Below, in pieces: positions 11,301 through 17,819 of a DNA stretch of 64,000 nucleotides. The DNA comes from Chitinophagaceae bacterium (GTDB lineage Bacteria > Bacteroidota > Bacteroidia > Chitinophagales > Chitinophagaceae), in the NCBI GenBank assembly GCA_023957125.1, contig JAMLHL010000015.1:1-64000 (forward strand), read 5' to 3'. The notes under the pieces are model-generated. The model ran no database searches. It was not told the DNA's origin and saw only the letters and a list, made by a program, of their open reading frames with translations. Every line of letters starts with the position of its first letter. Position 1 is the stretch's first letter. A program made the translations under genes and the position numbers.

Positions 11301-11764
11301 AAGCCCATATAGCCGGGGCCACCCTGGCTGGAATAAACCATACCGACGTTGACAGGCAGCGTAGCACGCCCGGGAACAAGTTGTACGGGTACGGTATAGC
11401 TTAATCCGCCCGTTGCAGAAACAGACTCCTGGATGGGGATCTCTCCTACATTCTTATTCCTGTCTGGTTCGGCTGAGGTAGGTATATGGGGCTGAATAGC
11501 CATTATACCCATTTGCCCCGCCGGGGCCGCTATAGCCTCCGGGGCCCTACCCGGATCATAGGTGGAGGTTAATACAGGAATATACCGGGGGGCGGTATCG
11601 TATCGAAAATAATAGTAGTTGGTGTCCACCGGGATTCCAGGAATAACGGTGTCGTTCAGAACAGCGGAATCTTTCGGAACAACAATATCTTTTGATTGTG
11701 CGGCGGCAGAAGAAAAGGTTAGAAACACGGCGGCCAGGGAGAAAAACTGTTTCCAGTGCATCAT
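5324..11764 (-). CDS. Giant RHS-repeat protein with FG-GAP/SpvB-like front half
   Basis: About 2,146 residues from ATG 11764 (an ATG one codon later is equally good; the open frame extends 26 codons further upstream, but the signal peptide HWKQFFSLAAVFLTFSSAAA fits this start). Order: signal peptide; SpvB-like region with GFGWALSGLS; FG-GAP blades (DFNGDGKMEI, DVDGDGKTDI, DLNGDGLPDL, DINGDYITDV); an inserted Cys/His cluster at about 699-750; many YD repeats (YDAFGNL, YDAAGRF, YDAFGRQ); an RHS core (NARLYDGLVGRMISPD, NNPLSYIDQDG) at about 1800-1860; then a Gly-rich, hydrophobic variable tail of about 285 residues. Such proteins form a shell carrying a C-terminal effector. The tail matches no toxin I know. 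The lipoprotein gene follows directly. Confidence 0.9.
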   Translation of the reverse strand: MMHWKQFFSLAAVFLTFSSAAAQSKDIVVPKDSAVLNDTVIPGIPVDTNYYYFRYDTAPRYIPVLTSTYDPGRAPEAIAAPAGQMGIMAIQPHIPTSAEPDRNKNVGEIPIQESVSATGGLSYTVPVQLVPGRATLPVNVGMVYSSQGGPGYMGFGWALSGLSMIGEISSNIYYNTKTEPLKLSKTGQFTLDGMRLVKISENSTEINYQSEQGNIKAVASLNGNTVKYFSVSYPNGLTAIYGYESNTTPQLYYPLTRMEDLHGNRIAYTYTLRNGQYYIAKIEYGGTATLSHYASVEFTYSTRTDVNTVYSAGKTFIKDWLLNTIVCKSSGTALRTYTFTYQYANNTALLQKIDCSSSAGSLNPLQFYYGNGSTTAQLVKTTTQLTEWFSNVTVPNLKVSKGKFDYGTENDGLISYPNLNPYKEQYTPGNLFNPSKNEYVNLFPVNQTLLVYQGLQGSIASPAVSIITGTGFINMFAADIDGKPGEEVIKINNLKNGGIFDRVEFRVYKANLYSGLALSNTFTFDLGGLLKWNNTTSVHPKYFYSGDFNGDGKMEILAVSCHNPLGQTQYVSKTYIFDLESGVKLHESTGLNFKIDYGVLSGVNDDILFPVDVDGDGKTDIMHIHDNGTNVYTFDISGTTYTRRLITSNSNLKKADVKSRQLSIGDLNGDGLPDLLVSPLESYYYYTYVTLPVYAPRYCSNGHEGTYSYGSCSVCYVYMPQSNYCYECNSYLNYQYDYNTGNWEYTCPIHGTTVMVMRTEYVNSGDTWNAWYSKGNGSLEKKTFAFKNLQQYEKIILQDINGDYITDVVSNLNGSINVYLVNNGNISASAAAYTWVSGGNYVVPSHVGGGNYHSRLLSLNNGLVDKLAFTRNDGLQRLATGVINSLGVISKTDYRLINEGISQYGNSNDWYTQGYGATFPNLNYQGPIAVVTQKEQWLKDVQTGGTSHRYNNAMVHLQGLGFTGFEKVYTTNDLNGQTFTQTYDPLRYGILTKEESSAATVNYTYDFSIASNRLAKIWVNKKIANDLLKGTILTSTYSYDSYGYITKEINDYGGVLKTTTNNTLAYSTGAPYILGAVTTKSVVKERGGASVTLKEVYTYNMQRCLPLTKTGYYNTNIVSSQEYTYDAFGNLTQEKSKPYSATAWLTTQYQYDAAGRFMTKKTNPLSQATNYVYAAATATLTSEKDFKNNTTAYEYDGWQQLKKVTNPDGTVKNITYEWQPAGSDRLYSRKEVLTGSPTAKVHFDALNRELRRSIVGFDGSEVLTDDVFDAQGRKIKTSLPYKTGSPLWNVSVYDVHNRVTGITEASGAITSISYSGTSVTETRNSVSTTKTTDASGALTSVTNPAGTISYTYKPDGQTASIAAPGGATTTFSYDAFGRQTQIADPSAGTVSYTYDAAGNCNKVTDANGKSVNSTYDSYNRLLTKTAVEITSTYAYNTDGRLATITNNNGSSKSFTYDALGRVTKTIETTSPETYQVDYTYTNGKLTKTVHAPMGYTINYLYNTYGYLYKLTDVNSAALKTINKMTVFGQVEETTMGNGLLQTNTFNNFGLLTGIKSMNGTTAVQNFTYAMDNLKGNVTSRKDETRSLTESFTYDGLDRLLTYGKSGAVKTVAYNNATGNITSKSDVGTYKYNTSGKPYAMSSVTVPSGNAVPTALQQVTYTSFARPKQLSEGNYTLDFTYDQDYERIKQLFKTSGSTTYTRYYFNGGQYEKTVQGSTTKTIFYLDGSPYTATVALENNNGTTRLLYINRDNIGSITHITNAAKALQAEYSYDAWGRLRNPANLTVYTPGSEPALLLNRGYTGHEHLKEFGLINMNARLYDGLVGRMISPDNYVQDPLNPMNFNRYAYAMNNPLSYIDQDGNIVWFIPVIIGAVVGSYVGGAIASKTWDPFSKQYWQDGWKGVIVGGLVGAATGGIVSWAVGATGTISGALSGGWQIVSNGLISSNISMASKWFQGGDLDDIWRSGAIGFASGVVGGWAQLSFADKMPASFLSGSGILPESALRNGLGQIVSNSLYGTADRMITSYRNGVRGGNLLLHGILGNLEGAISGLLTSSNMYDWLKPAWIKTAISSGITSVPGLGLRIGKAALMLYGGLGAESLHFSEISLGAKLGGLTGILGGEVGLSFFNIHSWLKKIKYPDSFPLRWF

Positions 11765-12119
11765 ATATAGCATAGCAGAGAGTTTAAGTGATTTATAATA
11801 GGCTGTTAACATAAAATTAACAACAAGAAATCGAATATGCAAGAGAAAAGAAAGATTATTTTAAAAATCAGGGTTTACACTTAGGCGGTAAGACCGGCAG
11901 GGAGCAAGTTGCAGGGAGTGTGGAGTTAGGAGTTCAGGCATTGAAAAGAAAACGGGATGCTGAATACTTACCCACCTCTTAAAAAGGGCTCTTCTCTGAC
12001 CGTTCAACACCGCTTCCTTACGAAAGAAGCGCCGCAGAGTGGTTTGATGGTTTGACAACACCGCCTGAACAGCATTGCTGCAATGCCAATTCCTATTACA
12101 GAATTTTCCCGATCTTTAA
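11765..12119. other. Gene-poor stretch upstream of the giant RHS gene
   Basis: No convincing reading frame. The minus-strand frame 11861-12061 has no recognisable domain and a composition like random sequence. The upstream region of the RHS gene presumably holds its promoter, but I see no clear TAnnTTTG element. Confidence 0.4.
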
Positions 12120-12253
12120 AAGAACTTGCATGGCACAAGCGAAGGCGCATACTTCATCTGCCAGGTCGCTTGCTTTATGGGTATGTCTTTCTTAAATTCT
12201 ATATGGTAGCCTTCGCCCTGCTTTATCAGTATTTCCAGTTATTCTACTGTCAT
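12120..12253 (-). pseudogene. Remnant of an AlbA_2 (Schlafen-type) DNA-binding protein
   Basis: Reading from ATG 12253 gives MTVE, a stop, then LEILIKQGEGYHIEFKKDIP, which matches the start of AlbA_2/Schlafen AAA_4 proteins. A shift of frame then gives KASDLADEVCAFACA, the next conserved part of the same domain (normally followed by NxxGG). So at least one in-frame stop and one frameshift are present and the rest of the gene is missing. It lies just downstream of another decayed gene, showing that this stretch is an accessory graveyard. Confidence 0.75.
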
Positions 12254-12272
12254 CGTTAGCTAAAATAAACGG

Positions 12273-12598
12273 CTATTCTGTTGAGCCTTTATGGTGCATT
12301 AAGATGCCTTCCCTTACAATATCCACCCAAAAGGATTCGTCCCATTTAAGCCTTTTATTAACATAGTCTATCTAGTGTATTTCCAGGTTTACGGGTGGTA
12401 TAAATTTTTCCGCCTTGGAGGCTATGATGCTTTCCTTCACATAGGATTTTTCAGGATTGTTTTTTGTCACTACCAGAAAGTCATAATCACTGATATACTC
12501 ATAAGTAATGTCTTTGGAGACACTTATCTTCCACATATTTCCACCTGACATATTTGCCAAAGAGAATGACCATTTCAAGACTTACCACCTCTTTAATG
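12273..12598 (-). pseudogene. Decayed nucleotidyltransferase (MNT/HEPN-type) gene
   Basis: One frame reads IIKEVVSLEMVILFGKYVRW and then KYVEDK, the beginning of a minimal nucleotidyltransferase (normally LFGSxARG). The next frame continues with ITYEYISDYDFLVVTKNNPE, containing the DxD-like DYD pair, up to PVNLEIH, where a TAG interrupts; the same frame then resumes IDYVNKRLKWDESFWVDIVR and ends at TAG 12273-12275. Thus one frameshift and one nonsense mutation break the gene, and the G-S of the active-site loop is already changed to G-K. The C-terminal HEPN half is absent. Confidence 0.75.
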
Positions 12599-12897
12599 AT
12601 TTATTCCAAATAGATTCTATCTTTATAAACCTTAGCACTACACTTCGCGCCGGAGAAGCCGAACTTACCCTGGATGTTAATACATATGGGGAAGACGTTC
12701 CCGGACTTTACACAACACATAAATATCCTGCTAAAAACCTACTGTTTTGGGTTCAGCTATTGTACCATTTCACTACCATATAGAATAGAGGTGCAAATTC
12801 GATGAAAAGCCAAAAGGCTGTTCAGATCGTACAAAATAGCTCTTAGTTTTAATACAAAAGTTGCTATAGGTTGAGAAAGCACCCGATCTACTTTTTG
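12599..12897. other. Intergenic stretch, nothing recognised
   Basis: A 91-codon plus-strand frame (12508-12783) overlaps the decayed nucleotidyltransferase antisense and shows no known domain. No RNA gene, repeat or terminator is evident. Confidence 0.35.
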
Positions 12898-13578
12898 TTA
12901 AATCACATATAACTTCGTATCATCACCTGTTATTGAATCTGTATGAATGAGGTTTGCATCCTGCATTAATTGTTCAAAATCATTCAAGATTAGATGATTA
13001 CCAGGATCGTTGATACAATAGAAATCTATTGCCTCGCTATAATATGCACTATGGCTAAGATAACTGTAAAGCCATTTTTGAGTTGAATAAATAGGAAGAG
13101 TCTCCGAACCCAAATAAATGATTCCTTTGGCCAATATTTCGGTTTTTATCCCCAACAGGTTTAATACTCGTACAAATTTGCTATCACATTCAGCCAGCAT
13201 AATACTGTCCGTTGCACAACATATGGGAAAAATAGCAATTGCAATGAGCTTTCTAAGCAATTTTGCCCCTTCCTTAGCTGTTTTGGAAATGGCAAACCTT
13301 CCAATGTGCCAGATACTTTTGACACCGTTATTCTTGAACCGTGCCGGATTGATACCAAATAGCTTCTCAATAGGCATGATAATTTGATCATTCCACTTCG
13401 TGACTTTTACGGATCCCACAATTTCAGAATCCTCTAATGCCACGCAAATAACAGAATCATCAAACATCGGTAGATCTTCCATTAAAATGGATTGGACTGT
13501 CTTAAGATTTTCGCCGGAAAGAAAGGTGGATGGAGCGGTGTGCTGAGCGTAGTTTTCTCTTACGATAAATTCAGCCAA
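12898..13578 (-). CDS. GNAT/autoinducer-synthase-like N-acyltransferase
   Basis: 226 residues from a TTG at 13578. The core resembles GNAT-fold acyltransferases of the autoinducer synthase / N-acyl amino acid synthase group: VALEDSEIVGSVKVTKW (strand pair), WHIGRFAIS, a helix GAKLLRKLIAIA, then MLAECDSKFVRVLNLLGIKT. Such enzymes move an acyl group to an amino compound. A better N-terminus exists upstream: ATG 13624 gives MKSLNLESLK, but a run of seven T on the plus strand (13592-13598) puts it one base out of frame; with one base fewer it would join as LKNDLRKLAEF. It is divergent from the LuxR gene and shares an operator-like palindrome with it. Substrate unknown. Confidence 0.65.
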   Translation of the reverse strand: MAEFIVRENYAQHTAPSTFLSGENLKTVQSILMEDLPMFDDSVICVALEDSEIVGSVKVTKWNDQIIMPIEKLFGINPARFKNNGVKSIWHIGRFAISKTAKEGAKLLRKLIAIAIFPICCATDSIMLAECDSKFVRVLNLLGIKTEILAKGIIYLGSETLPIYSTQKWLYSYLSHSAYYSEAIDFYCINDPGNHLILNDFEQLMQDANLIHTDSITGDDTKLYVI

Positions 13579-13718
13579 TTTTCGTAAATCGTTTTTTTAG
13601 ACTTTCTAAATTTAAACTTTTCATAATAAAATATTTAGAGTAATAATAGATTATGAATCAATTATTCGTTTTATTTTAACAATAAATAATACAAAATCAA
13701 CCCTTTATAGTAATTTAA

Positions 13719-13734
13719 CTACCCAAAAGGGTAG
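13719..13734. promoter_or_regulatory. Palindromic operator CTACCC-N4-GGGTAG, copy 1
   Basis: CTACCCAAAAGGGTAG is a perfect 6-bp palindrome with a 4-base spacer in the divergent promoter region between the acyltransferase and LuxR genes. The same palindrome with spacer TAAA recurs before the ThiF-like gene. The dyad spacing suits a LuxR/FixJ-type dimer, so the neighbouring regulator is the likely binder (inference). The gap 13579-13797 contains no other gene I would support. Confidence 0.7.
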
Positions 13735-13797
13735 CCATTCTTATTAAAATATCTCCTAATAACGGATAAAAGGTTAAATTCGTTTAGCTAAAACCCC

Positions 13798-14565
13798 TTG
13801 CCTGTGAACATCTCAATTCAGGATTTTTTTAAGCCCATCAATTTTGATCACACTTACTCAGCTTTAGATTACGAAAAAGTTACACCGCTTATTGATTTTG
13901 CTGAAACGGTATCAAGGATGATATATCATAGTATCTATTTGATTGACTATTACAAACGGGGATTCCTGTACGTTTCTGATAATCCATTATTCTTGTGCGG
14001 TAAAACTGCTAAACAAGTACAACTATCAGGATATCTTTTCTATTTAAAAAATGTGCCGGAGGAAGATTTAAGACTGCTTTTAAAGATCAACGAAGCAGGA
14101 TTTAGATTCTACCAAGGCCTTGCTTTAGAAGAAAGGTTGAATTATTCGATCTCATATGACTTTCGATTAAAGCAACCAACCGGCCACCTCACTTTAGTTA
14201 ATCACAAGCTTGCTCCGCTGGTATTAGATGATAATGGGAATATTTGGATTGCACTGTGTATTGTATCTCCTTCTTCAAATCTAAGCGCAGGTAATATTTT
14301 GATCAAAAACTCAGTCGAAAACAAGGTCATGGAATATGATCTGGATGCGGAGAAATGGAATGAGTGTGAGGTCGTTAAATTAAACTGCCGGGAAAAGCAG
14401 GTTCTGATGCTTTCTATTCAGGGATACACAGTAGAGAAAATAGCACAACAGTTGTTTTTATCGGTAGATACAATAAAATTTCACAGAAAACATCTTCTGA
14501 AGAAGCTGAAAGCAACAAATATATCAGAGGCAATATTTGCTGCCGCAAACTATGGTATCATCTAA
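13798..14565 (+). CDS. PAS-like LuxR-family transcriptional regulator
   Basis: 255 residues. The C-terminal 65 residues are a LuxR/FixJ helix-turn-helix: LNCREKQVLMLSIQGYTVEK, IAQQLFLSVDTIKFHRKHLL, KKLKATNISEAI. Residues about 30-170 look like a PAS-type sensor fold as found in many Bacteroidota LuxR proteins. The frame opens with TTG at 13798; GTG at 13804 (MNISIQDFF) is an equally possible start. The gene sits between the acyltransferase and ThiF-like genes, both on the opposite strand, and the palindromes upstream of both transcription units make it the probable regulator of the module. The signal it senses is unknown. Confidence 0.88.
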   Translation: MPVNISIQDFFKPINFDHTYSALDYEKVTPLIDFAETVSRMIYHSIYLIDYYKRGFLYVSDNPLFLCGKTAKQVQLSGYLFYLKNVPEEDLRLLLKINEAGFRFYQGLALEERLNYSISYDFRLKQPTGHLTLVNHKLAPLVLDDNGNIWIALCIVSPSSNLSAGNILIKNSVENKVMEYDLDAEKWNECEVVKLNCREKQVLMLSIQGYTVEKIAQQLFLSVDTIKFHRKHLLKKLKATNISEAIFAAANYGII

Positions 14566-14568
14566 AAA

Positions 14569-15315
14569 TTATTGATTTGTTGTTAGAAAGTAAAAATCCG
14601 GGAAGGCTCTTACGTGTCTGCCGGTAGCTAACCTGTACATAATATCGGAACAAGCTCCGGCTGCTAACCAAGATCCCACAGATAGTTGCGGCGGCGATTG
14701 ACCTTTACCATTTTTCTCATATTCCTGTAATACATTTCTAATCCAATATTTCGCCGGCCCGGAAATATTATCAATCAAGAATGAAGCAACTTTTTTCTCG
14801 AATCCTACATAATCTGAAGAAAGAAAGGAAAGGTTCTTACCATCAGGCATTATCACAAATACCATCGTCCCCCAACCGATATTATACGGATGCAATACTG
14901 GTATCCGTAGCCCTTGACACAATTCATCAAATTGAAACGGAATATCAGATTGAAAATCCAGGGCATTAATTGCCACATTATGTCCAGGCAGCATTTCATT
15001 AATATTTTCTCTGTCCAGAAATAAATTTTGGGCTTCAATCTCTGCCTCTTTATTAATTAAGAGAAGCCTTCTTCTTAATGAAGCTGCTTTGGAGTATTGT
15101 ACATCATGGGAAGCATAGTTTTGCCGGTTTAGGTTGCTTTCATCCACGGTGTCCCCATCAATTAAAGTCTGCTTTTCAAAGCCCAAACGTAACGCACATT
15201 CAGCGATATTGCTTCCAATGCCGCAACCGGCAAGAAGGATTTTATAGTTACTTATTTGTTCCTGTTCGGTATCTGATACGTAAAATTTATTTCTTTGGTA
15301 TTGCGATTTAGTCAT
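14569..15315 (-). CDS. ThiF/E1-like adenylyltransferase
   Basis: The family activates a C-terminal carboxylate by adenylation. From ATG 15315 (a TTG six codons upstream is less likely) the protein has the nucleotide-binding loop GCGIGSN at 30-36 and the E1 signature DGDTVDESNLNRQN at 53-66 with the conserved Arg, followed by KAASLRRRL. The usual CxxC zinc pairs and a transfer cysteine are not evident, so it is closer to stand-alone ThiF/MccB-type adenylators than to full E1 enzymes. No ubiquitin-like or JAB protein lies nearby. It ends 3 bp from the stop of the convergent LuxR gene. Its partner could be a product of the acyltransferase (inference). Confidence 0.82.
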   Translation of the reverse strand: MTKSQYQRNKFYVSDTEQEQISNYKILLAGCGIGSNIAECALRLGFEKQTLIDGDTVDESNLNRQNYASHDVQYSKAASLRRRLLLINKEAEIEAQNLFLDRENINEMLPGHNVAINALDFQSDIPFQFDELCQGLRIPVLHPYNIGWGTMVFVIMPDGKNLSFLSSDYVGFEKKVASFLIDNISGPAKYWIRNVLQEYEKNGKGQSPPQLSVGSWLAAGACSDIMYRLATGRHVRAFPDFYFLTTNQ

Positions 15316-15330
15316 TCTGCTTGTTTGTCC

Positions 15331-15338
15331 CAAAGATA
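15331..15338 (-). promoter_or_regulatory. -7 promoter element of the ThiF-like gene
   Basis: On the minus strand this reads TATCTTTG, a perfect Bacteroidota TAnnTTTG element. It places transcription start near 15326, with a leader of about ten bases before ATG 15315. The palindrome at 15361-15378 would be centred about 43 bp upstream of that start. Confidence 0.6.
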
Positions 15339-15360
15339 GCTGGCTATGGCTGCAAACCTG

Positions 15361-15378
15361 ACTACCCTAAAGGGTAGT
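15361..15378. promoter_or_regulatory. Palindromic operator ACTACCC-N4-GGGTAGT, copy 2
   Basis: ACTACCCTAAAGGGTAGT is a perfect 7-bp palindrome around TAAA, matching copy 1 at 13719-13734 in all arm positions. Its position relative to the -7 element of the ThiF-like gene is that of a class II activator site, as in classical lux boxes. Confidence 0.72.
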
Positions 15379-15649
15379 ATTTATAGCAAGTTGACGAAAT
15401 TCCAAAATGGTAACTGAAAAAAGTTTAATTGTAAACCATAGCATATCAGTTATTAAAACATGAAATATAAAATCATTTTCCTAATTTCATCACCAGAGAT
15501 TAAAGTGCTCTTTGATTCATAGGAATTGCAGTAAAAAAATATACCGGGTGCGTAAAAAGCCAATGGTTTTATTCGTCTGCCAGTCAGTGGCAGATTCGTG
15601 GCAGCTTCAGTTTGCAAACTCGTATATTACTGATATTCAGCTTATTGGA

Positions 15650-15680
15650 AAGGAAGGTTCGAATCCCTCTCTCTCCGCCA
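15650..15680 (+). repeat. 3' fragment of tRNA-Ser (possible attachment site)
   Basis: The stretch ending GGTTCGAATCCCTCTCTCTC plus CGCCA looks like the T arm, acceptor 3' strand and CCA of a tRNA-Ser; no D or anticodon arm precedes it, and the T stem has a mismatch. Such fragments mark one end of elements that integrated into a tRNA gene. It separates the LuxR/ThiF module from HipBA. The intact tRNA is not in the window. The rest of 15379-15821 shows no supported gene. Confidence 0.6.
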
Positions 15681-15821
15681 GCAACATAAAACGCTGATAA
15701 TCAGTACCTTACATTCTAAAGCAGGAACGCCTTGTCGAACAGCTTCTTATTGATAATAGCTCCATTCAATAAATCCTTCTTCAAAAGTCTTTCCAATCCT
15801 ATTATAAGCTGAAATCTCTCA

Positions 15822-17072
15822 CTAAATATTGAATGCGCTTTGCATCAATATTTGCTCACCACGCGGAATCCCTATTTCTGTCGCTATTTTTGGCCAACCG
15901 GCTACGGATGATTTTAGTTCATCAATAATGTGATTCATTTCAGTTTCTCCCAACCGGAAATAGATGCCTGCACTTTTAGCCAGTTTTATATCCAATGCAT
16001 TATTATCCATATCAACATTTAATGCCAATCCATCCTTATCAATAGAAGGATTGATATCAAAGGCGGGTGACAAACGCCAGCCTTCTTCAGTTAGAAGAAA
16101 GCCATGATTTCTTAAATGGTCATCGGTATTTGAAATAAGAATATTAAAAACCATCCTTCGCCAAAGTTGATGGAGATCCTCTGTTATATGAGTACCTGAA
16201 AACTGGATAAATTCAACGATATCCAGGTAAGAAGGCATTTCCTCCCGAATAAGCTTTTCATTTTCACCGGTCATGGTCATTGCAGAGGCGAAATGAATTC
16301 GCTCTTTCTTATCCCGGTCAAAACGTTTTGTAAAAAAAGTGTGATATTTCCCACCCACTTTTTCTATTCGGGATTCCGTCATTTCAATTCTCGCATTAAC
16401 AGCAAGCCGATATGCAAGATACTCCCAGGCTCCTTTATCAATCATATCATTGTTCGAAGGAAACTTGGCAATCCACAGGTTTCCCTTTTCGTCCAGCACA
16501 TTAGCTTTGGGCCTGGCACCGCCTAGTGAGGAACCGGGCGCCATGAGCATAGCCAGCCATTTTCTGGCTTCAGCCGTATCTCTATTCGATTCAATAAGTG
16601 CTGCTCCATGTTGCAGCTCTCTGACGCTTGCACAGGGAGGTGCAGGAGAAACCGGATCGTTATCCAGGAAATCGCCATTGGGGTCTTTTTTGAAACGTAA
16701 GGCACCCATCCGGCTCAAATCGTGAACACCCAATAAAAAATCAATATCATACAGAACCGGTACTGTCTCACTCCGCTCTCTTGCCCGGATGACAGCCCTG
16801 CGTTTCATCAGTGTCCTTCCCCAGGTGTCCGGCATAGAATCCAGAAATGCGCCAAAATTTTCCTTTTCATTAGAAGGATATTGCCGACCTATATACCAAG
16901 CTATATCCGGGTCAAGTAAAACTTGCTCTTGTGAGGATATCCAGTCTTTATTATATGAGAAGCTGAACGCTTTCCTTCCTTTAGCCTGCTGAGCAGATAA
17001 TGTGCCCACACATTTAGGTTCCTTCATCCCTTTCCAGTCCGCATATACCCATATATCTGTTTTACTTGCCAT
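15822..17072 (-). CDS. hipA: HipA-type serine/threonine kinase toxin
   Basis: 416 residues, normal for HipA. Seen: PGSSLGGARPK at 179-189 (phosphate-binding loop), the nucleotide lysine in LWIAKF (K203), FDR at 251-253, the catalytic stretch SNTDDHLRNHG at 314-324 and metal-binding FDIN at 338-341. All key residues are present, so the kinase should be active. HipA kinases phosphorylate aminoacyl-tRNA synthetases and arrest growth. The start ATG overlaps the stop of the upstream HTH gene by one base, so the two are co-translated. Confidence 0.93.
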   Translation of the reverse strand: MASKTDIWVYADWKGMKEPKCVGTLSAQQAKGRKAFSFSYNKDWISSQEQVLLDPDIAWYIGRQYPSNEKENFGAFLDSMPDTWGRTLMKRRAVIRARERSETVPVLYDIDFLLGVHDLSRMGALRFKKDPNGDFLDNDPVSPAPPCASVRELQHGAALIESNRDTAEARKWLAMLMAPGSSLGGARPKANVLDEKGNLWIAKFPSNNDMIDKGAWEYLAYRLAVNARIEMTESRIEKVGGKYHTFFTKRFDRDKKERIHFASAMTMTGENEKLIREEMPSYLDIVEFIQFSGTHITEDLHQLWRRMVFNILISNTDDHLRNHGFLLTEEGWRLSPAFDINPSIDKDGLALNVDMDNNALDIKLAKSAGIYFRLGETEMNHIIDELKSSVAGWPKIATEIGIPRGEQILMQSAFNI

Positions 17073-17371
17073 TATCCGTTTTTACCTATCAGTTTTAAAT
17101 CCTGTAGCTTCCTCCCGAATTCATCATCTGCCGCTAGTTTCAGAAAATCATCCTGTAACCCCAATACTCTGAGTACATTAAAATATGCGCCCAAAGAAAC
17201 GCTTGAACTCCCTCTTTCAATATGGTAAAGCGTCGAGCGATCAATACCTGCCCGCTCAGATACCTGGAGCGTAGTCAGGCTCCGGCGCTTTCTGGCTAAT
17301 TTGATATTTTCGCCCACCTGTTCTAATATTTTTTGGAACTTTGGAAGAAGAATCTGTTTTCTGAAATTCAT
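17072..17371 (-). CDS. hipB: HipB-type XRE antitoxin/regulator
   Basis: 99 residues with an XRE helix-turn-helix: NIKLARKRRSLTTLQVSERA, GIDRSTLYHIERGSSSVSLG. HipB neutralises HipA and represses the operon. Translationally coupled to hipA by a one-base overlap (TAATG). A strong palindrome lies 16 bp upstream of the start, as expected for autoregulation. Confidence 0.9.
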   Translation of the reverse strand: MNFRKQILLPKFQKILEQVGENIKLARKRRSLTTLQVSERAGIDRSTLYHIERGSSSVSLGAYFNVLRVLGLQDDFLKLAADDEFGRKLQDLKLIGKNG

Positions 17372-17374
17372 TTA

Positions 17375-17427
17375 AATGTTGTTTATTATACACAAATGTA
17401 TAGCTTTTCATTTAAACAAACAACATT
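17375..17427. promoter_or_regulatory. Candidate HipB operator region
   Basis: TATACA-CAAA-TGTATA (17387-17402) is a perfect 6-bp palindrome, and AATGTTGTTT (17375-17384) with AAACAACATT (17418-17427) adds a 10-bp outer inverted repeat. Both sit just upstream of hipB, where the repressor would act. Confidence 0.55.
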
Positions 17428-17565
17428 CAACTTATTCTTAGACTGTCCAAGAACACTCAATATACTATGGATTGAAAATCCATAGGTTAAAAATACAGTT
17501 GACTTAAAGTCATTGGAATTTGCTGTAAACAGCATTGAAAACCATAAACTTAAAGTTCATTAAAA

Positions 17566-17811
17566 TTACTCCAGAATGAAATTCTGATCACTGTTTGGAC
17601 CATCCTTATGATGCTCTAAGTACTCCTGAATCATTTCATCCGTTATGTTTCCTGTGCTCCAGGCTCCATAACCTATTCCCCATAAGTGTTGACCCCAATA
17701 ACGTCTCTTCAATTCCGAATACTCATCCAGTAGAAGCCTCGCGCTCCTGCCTTTCAAACGTTTTACAAGATCACTCACCGAAATCTTAGGAGGATAACTC
17801 AAAACCTCCAA
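17566..17811 (-). mobile_element. IS200/IS605 TnpA transposase, 5'-truncated stub
   Basis: The 81 residues match the C-terminal half of Y1 transposases: LSYPPKISVSDLVKRLKGRS, ARLLLDEYSELKRRYWGQHL, WGIGYGAWSTGNITDEMIQE, YLEHH. The N-terminal half with the HUH motif is missing, and the stub begins 8 bases from the end of the DoxX gene. Short hairpins downstream (CTATGGATT-GAA-AATCCATAG at 17465-17485; TGCTGT-AA-ACAGCA at 17521-17534) may be the right-end structures that such elements need. It cannot transpose on its own. Confidence 0.88.
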
Positions 17812-17819
17812 TACCCAAA

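Noticed and set aside
12508..12783. 91-codon plus-strand frame over the decayed nucleotidyltransferase
   Set aside because: Partly antisense to a recognisable pseudogene and without a domain or ribosome site.
13653..13679. Eight-codon frame MNQLFVLF between the acyltransferase and LuxR genes, which could be a substrate peptide for a ThiF/MccB-like enzyme
   Set aside because: So short that it is expected by chance in AT-rich DNA; no ribosome site or conserved C-terminal Asn as in microcin C precursors.
15512..15697. 61-codon frame ending in GSNPSLSAS
   Set aside because: That ending is the typical false translation of a tRNA-Ser 3' end; the stretch is the tRNA fragment.
15719..15832. Minus-strand peptide LERLLKKDLLNGAIINKKLFD downstream of hipA
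   Set aside because: Looks protein-like but has no start of its own and no recognised family; too short to call.
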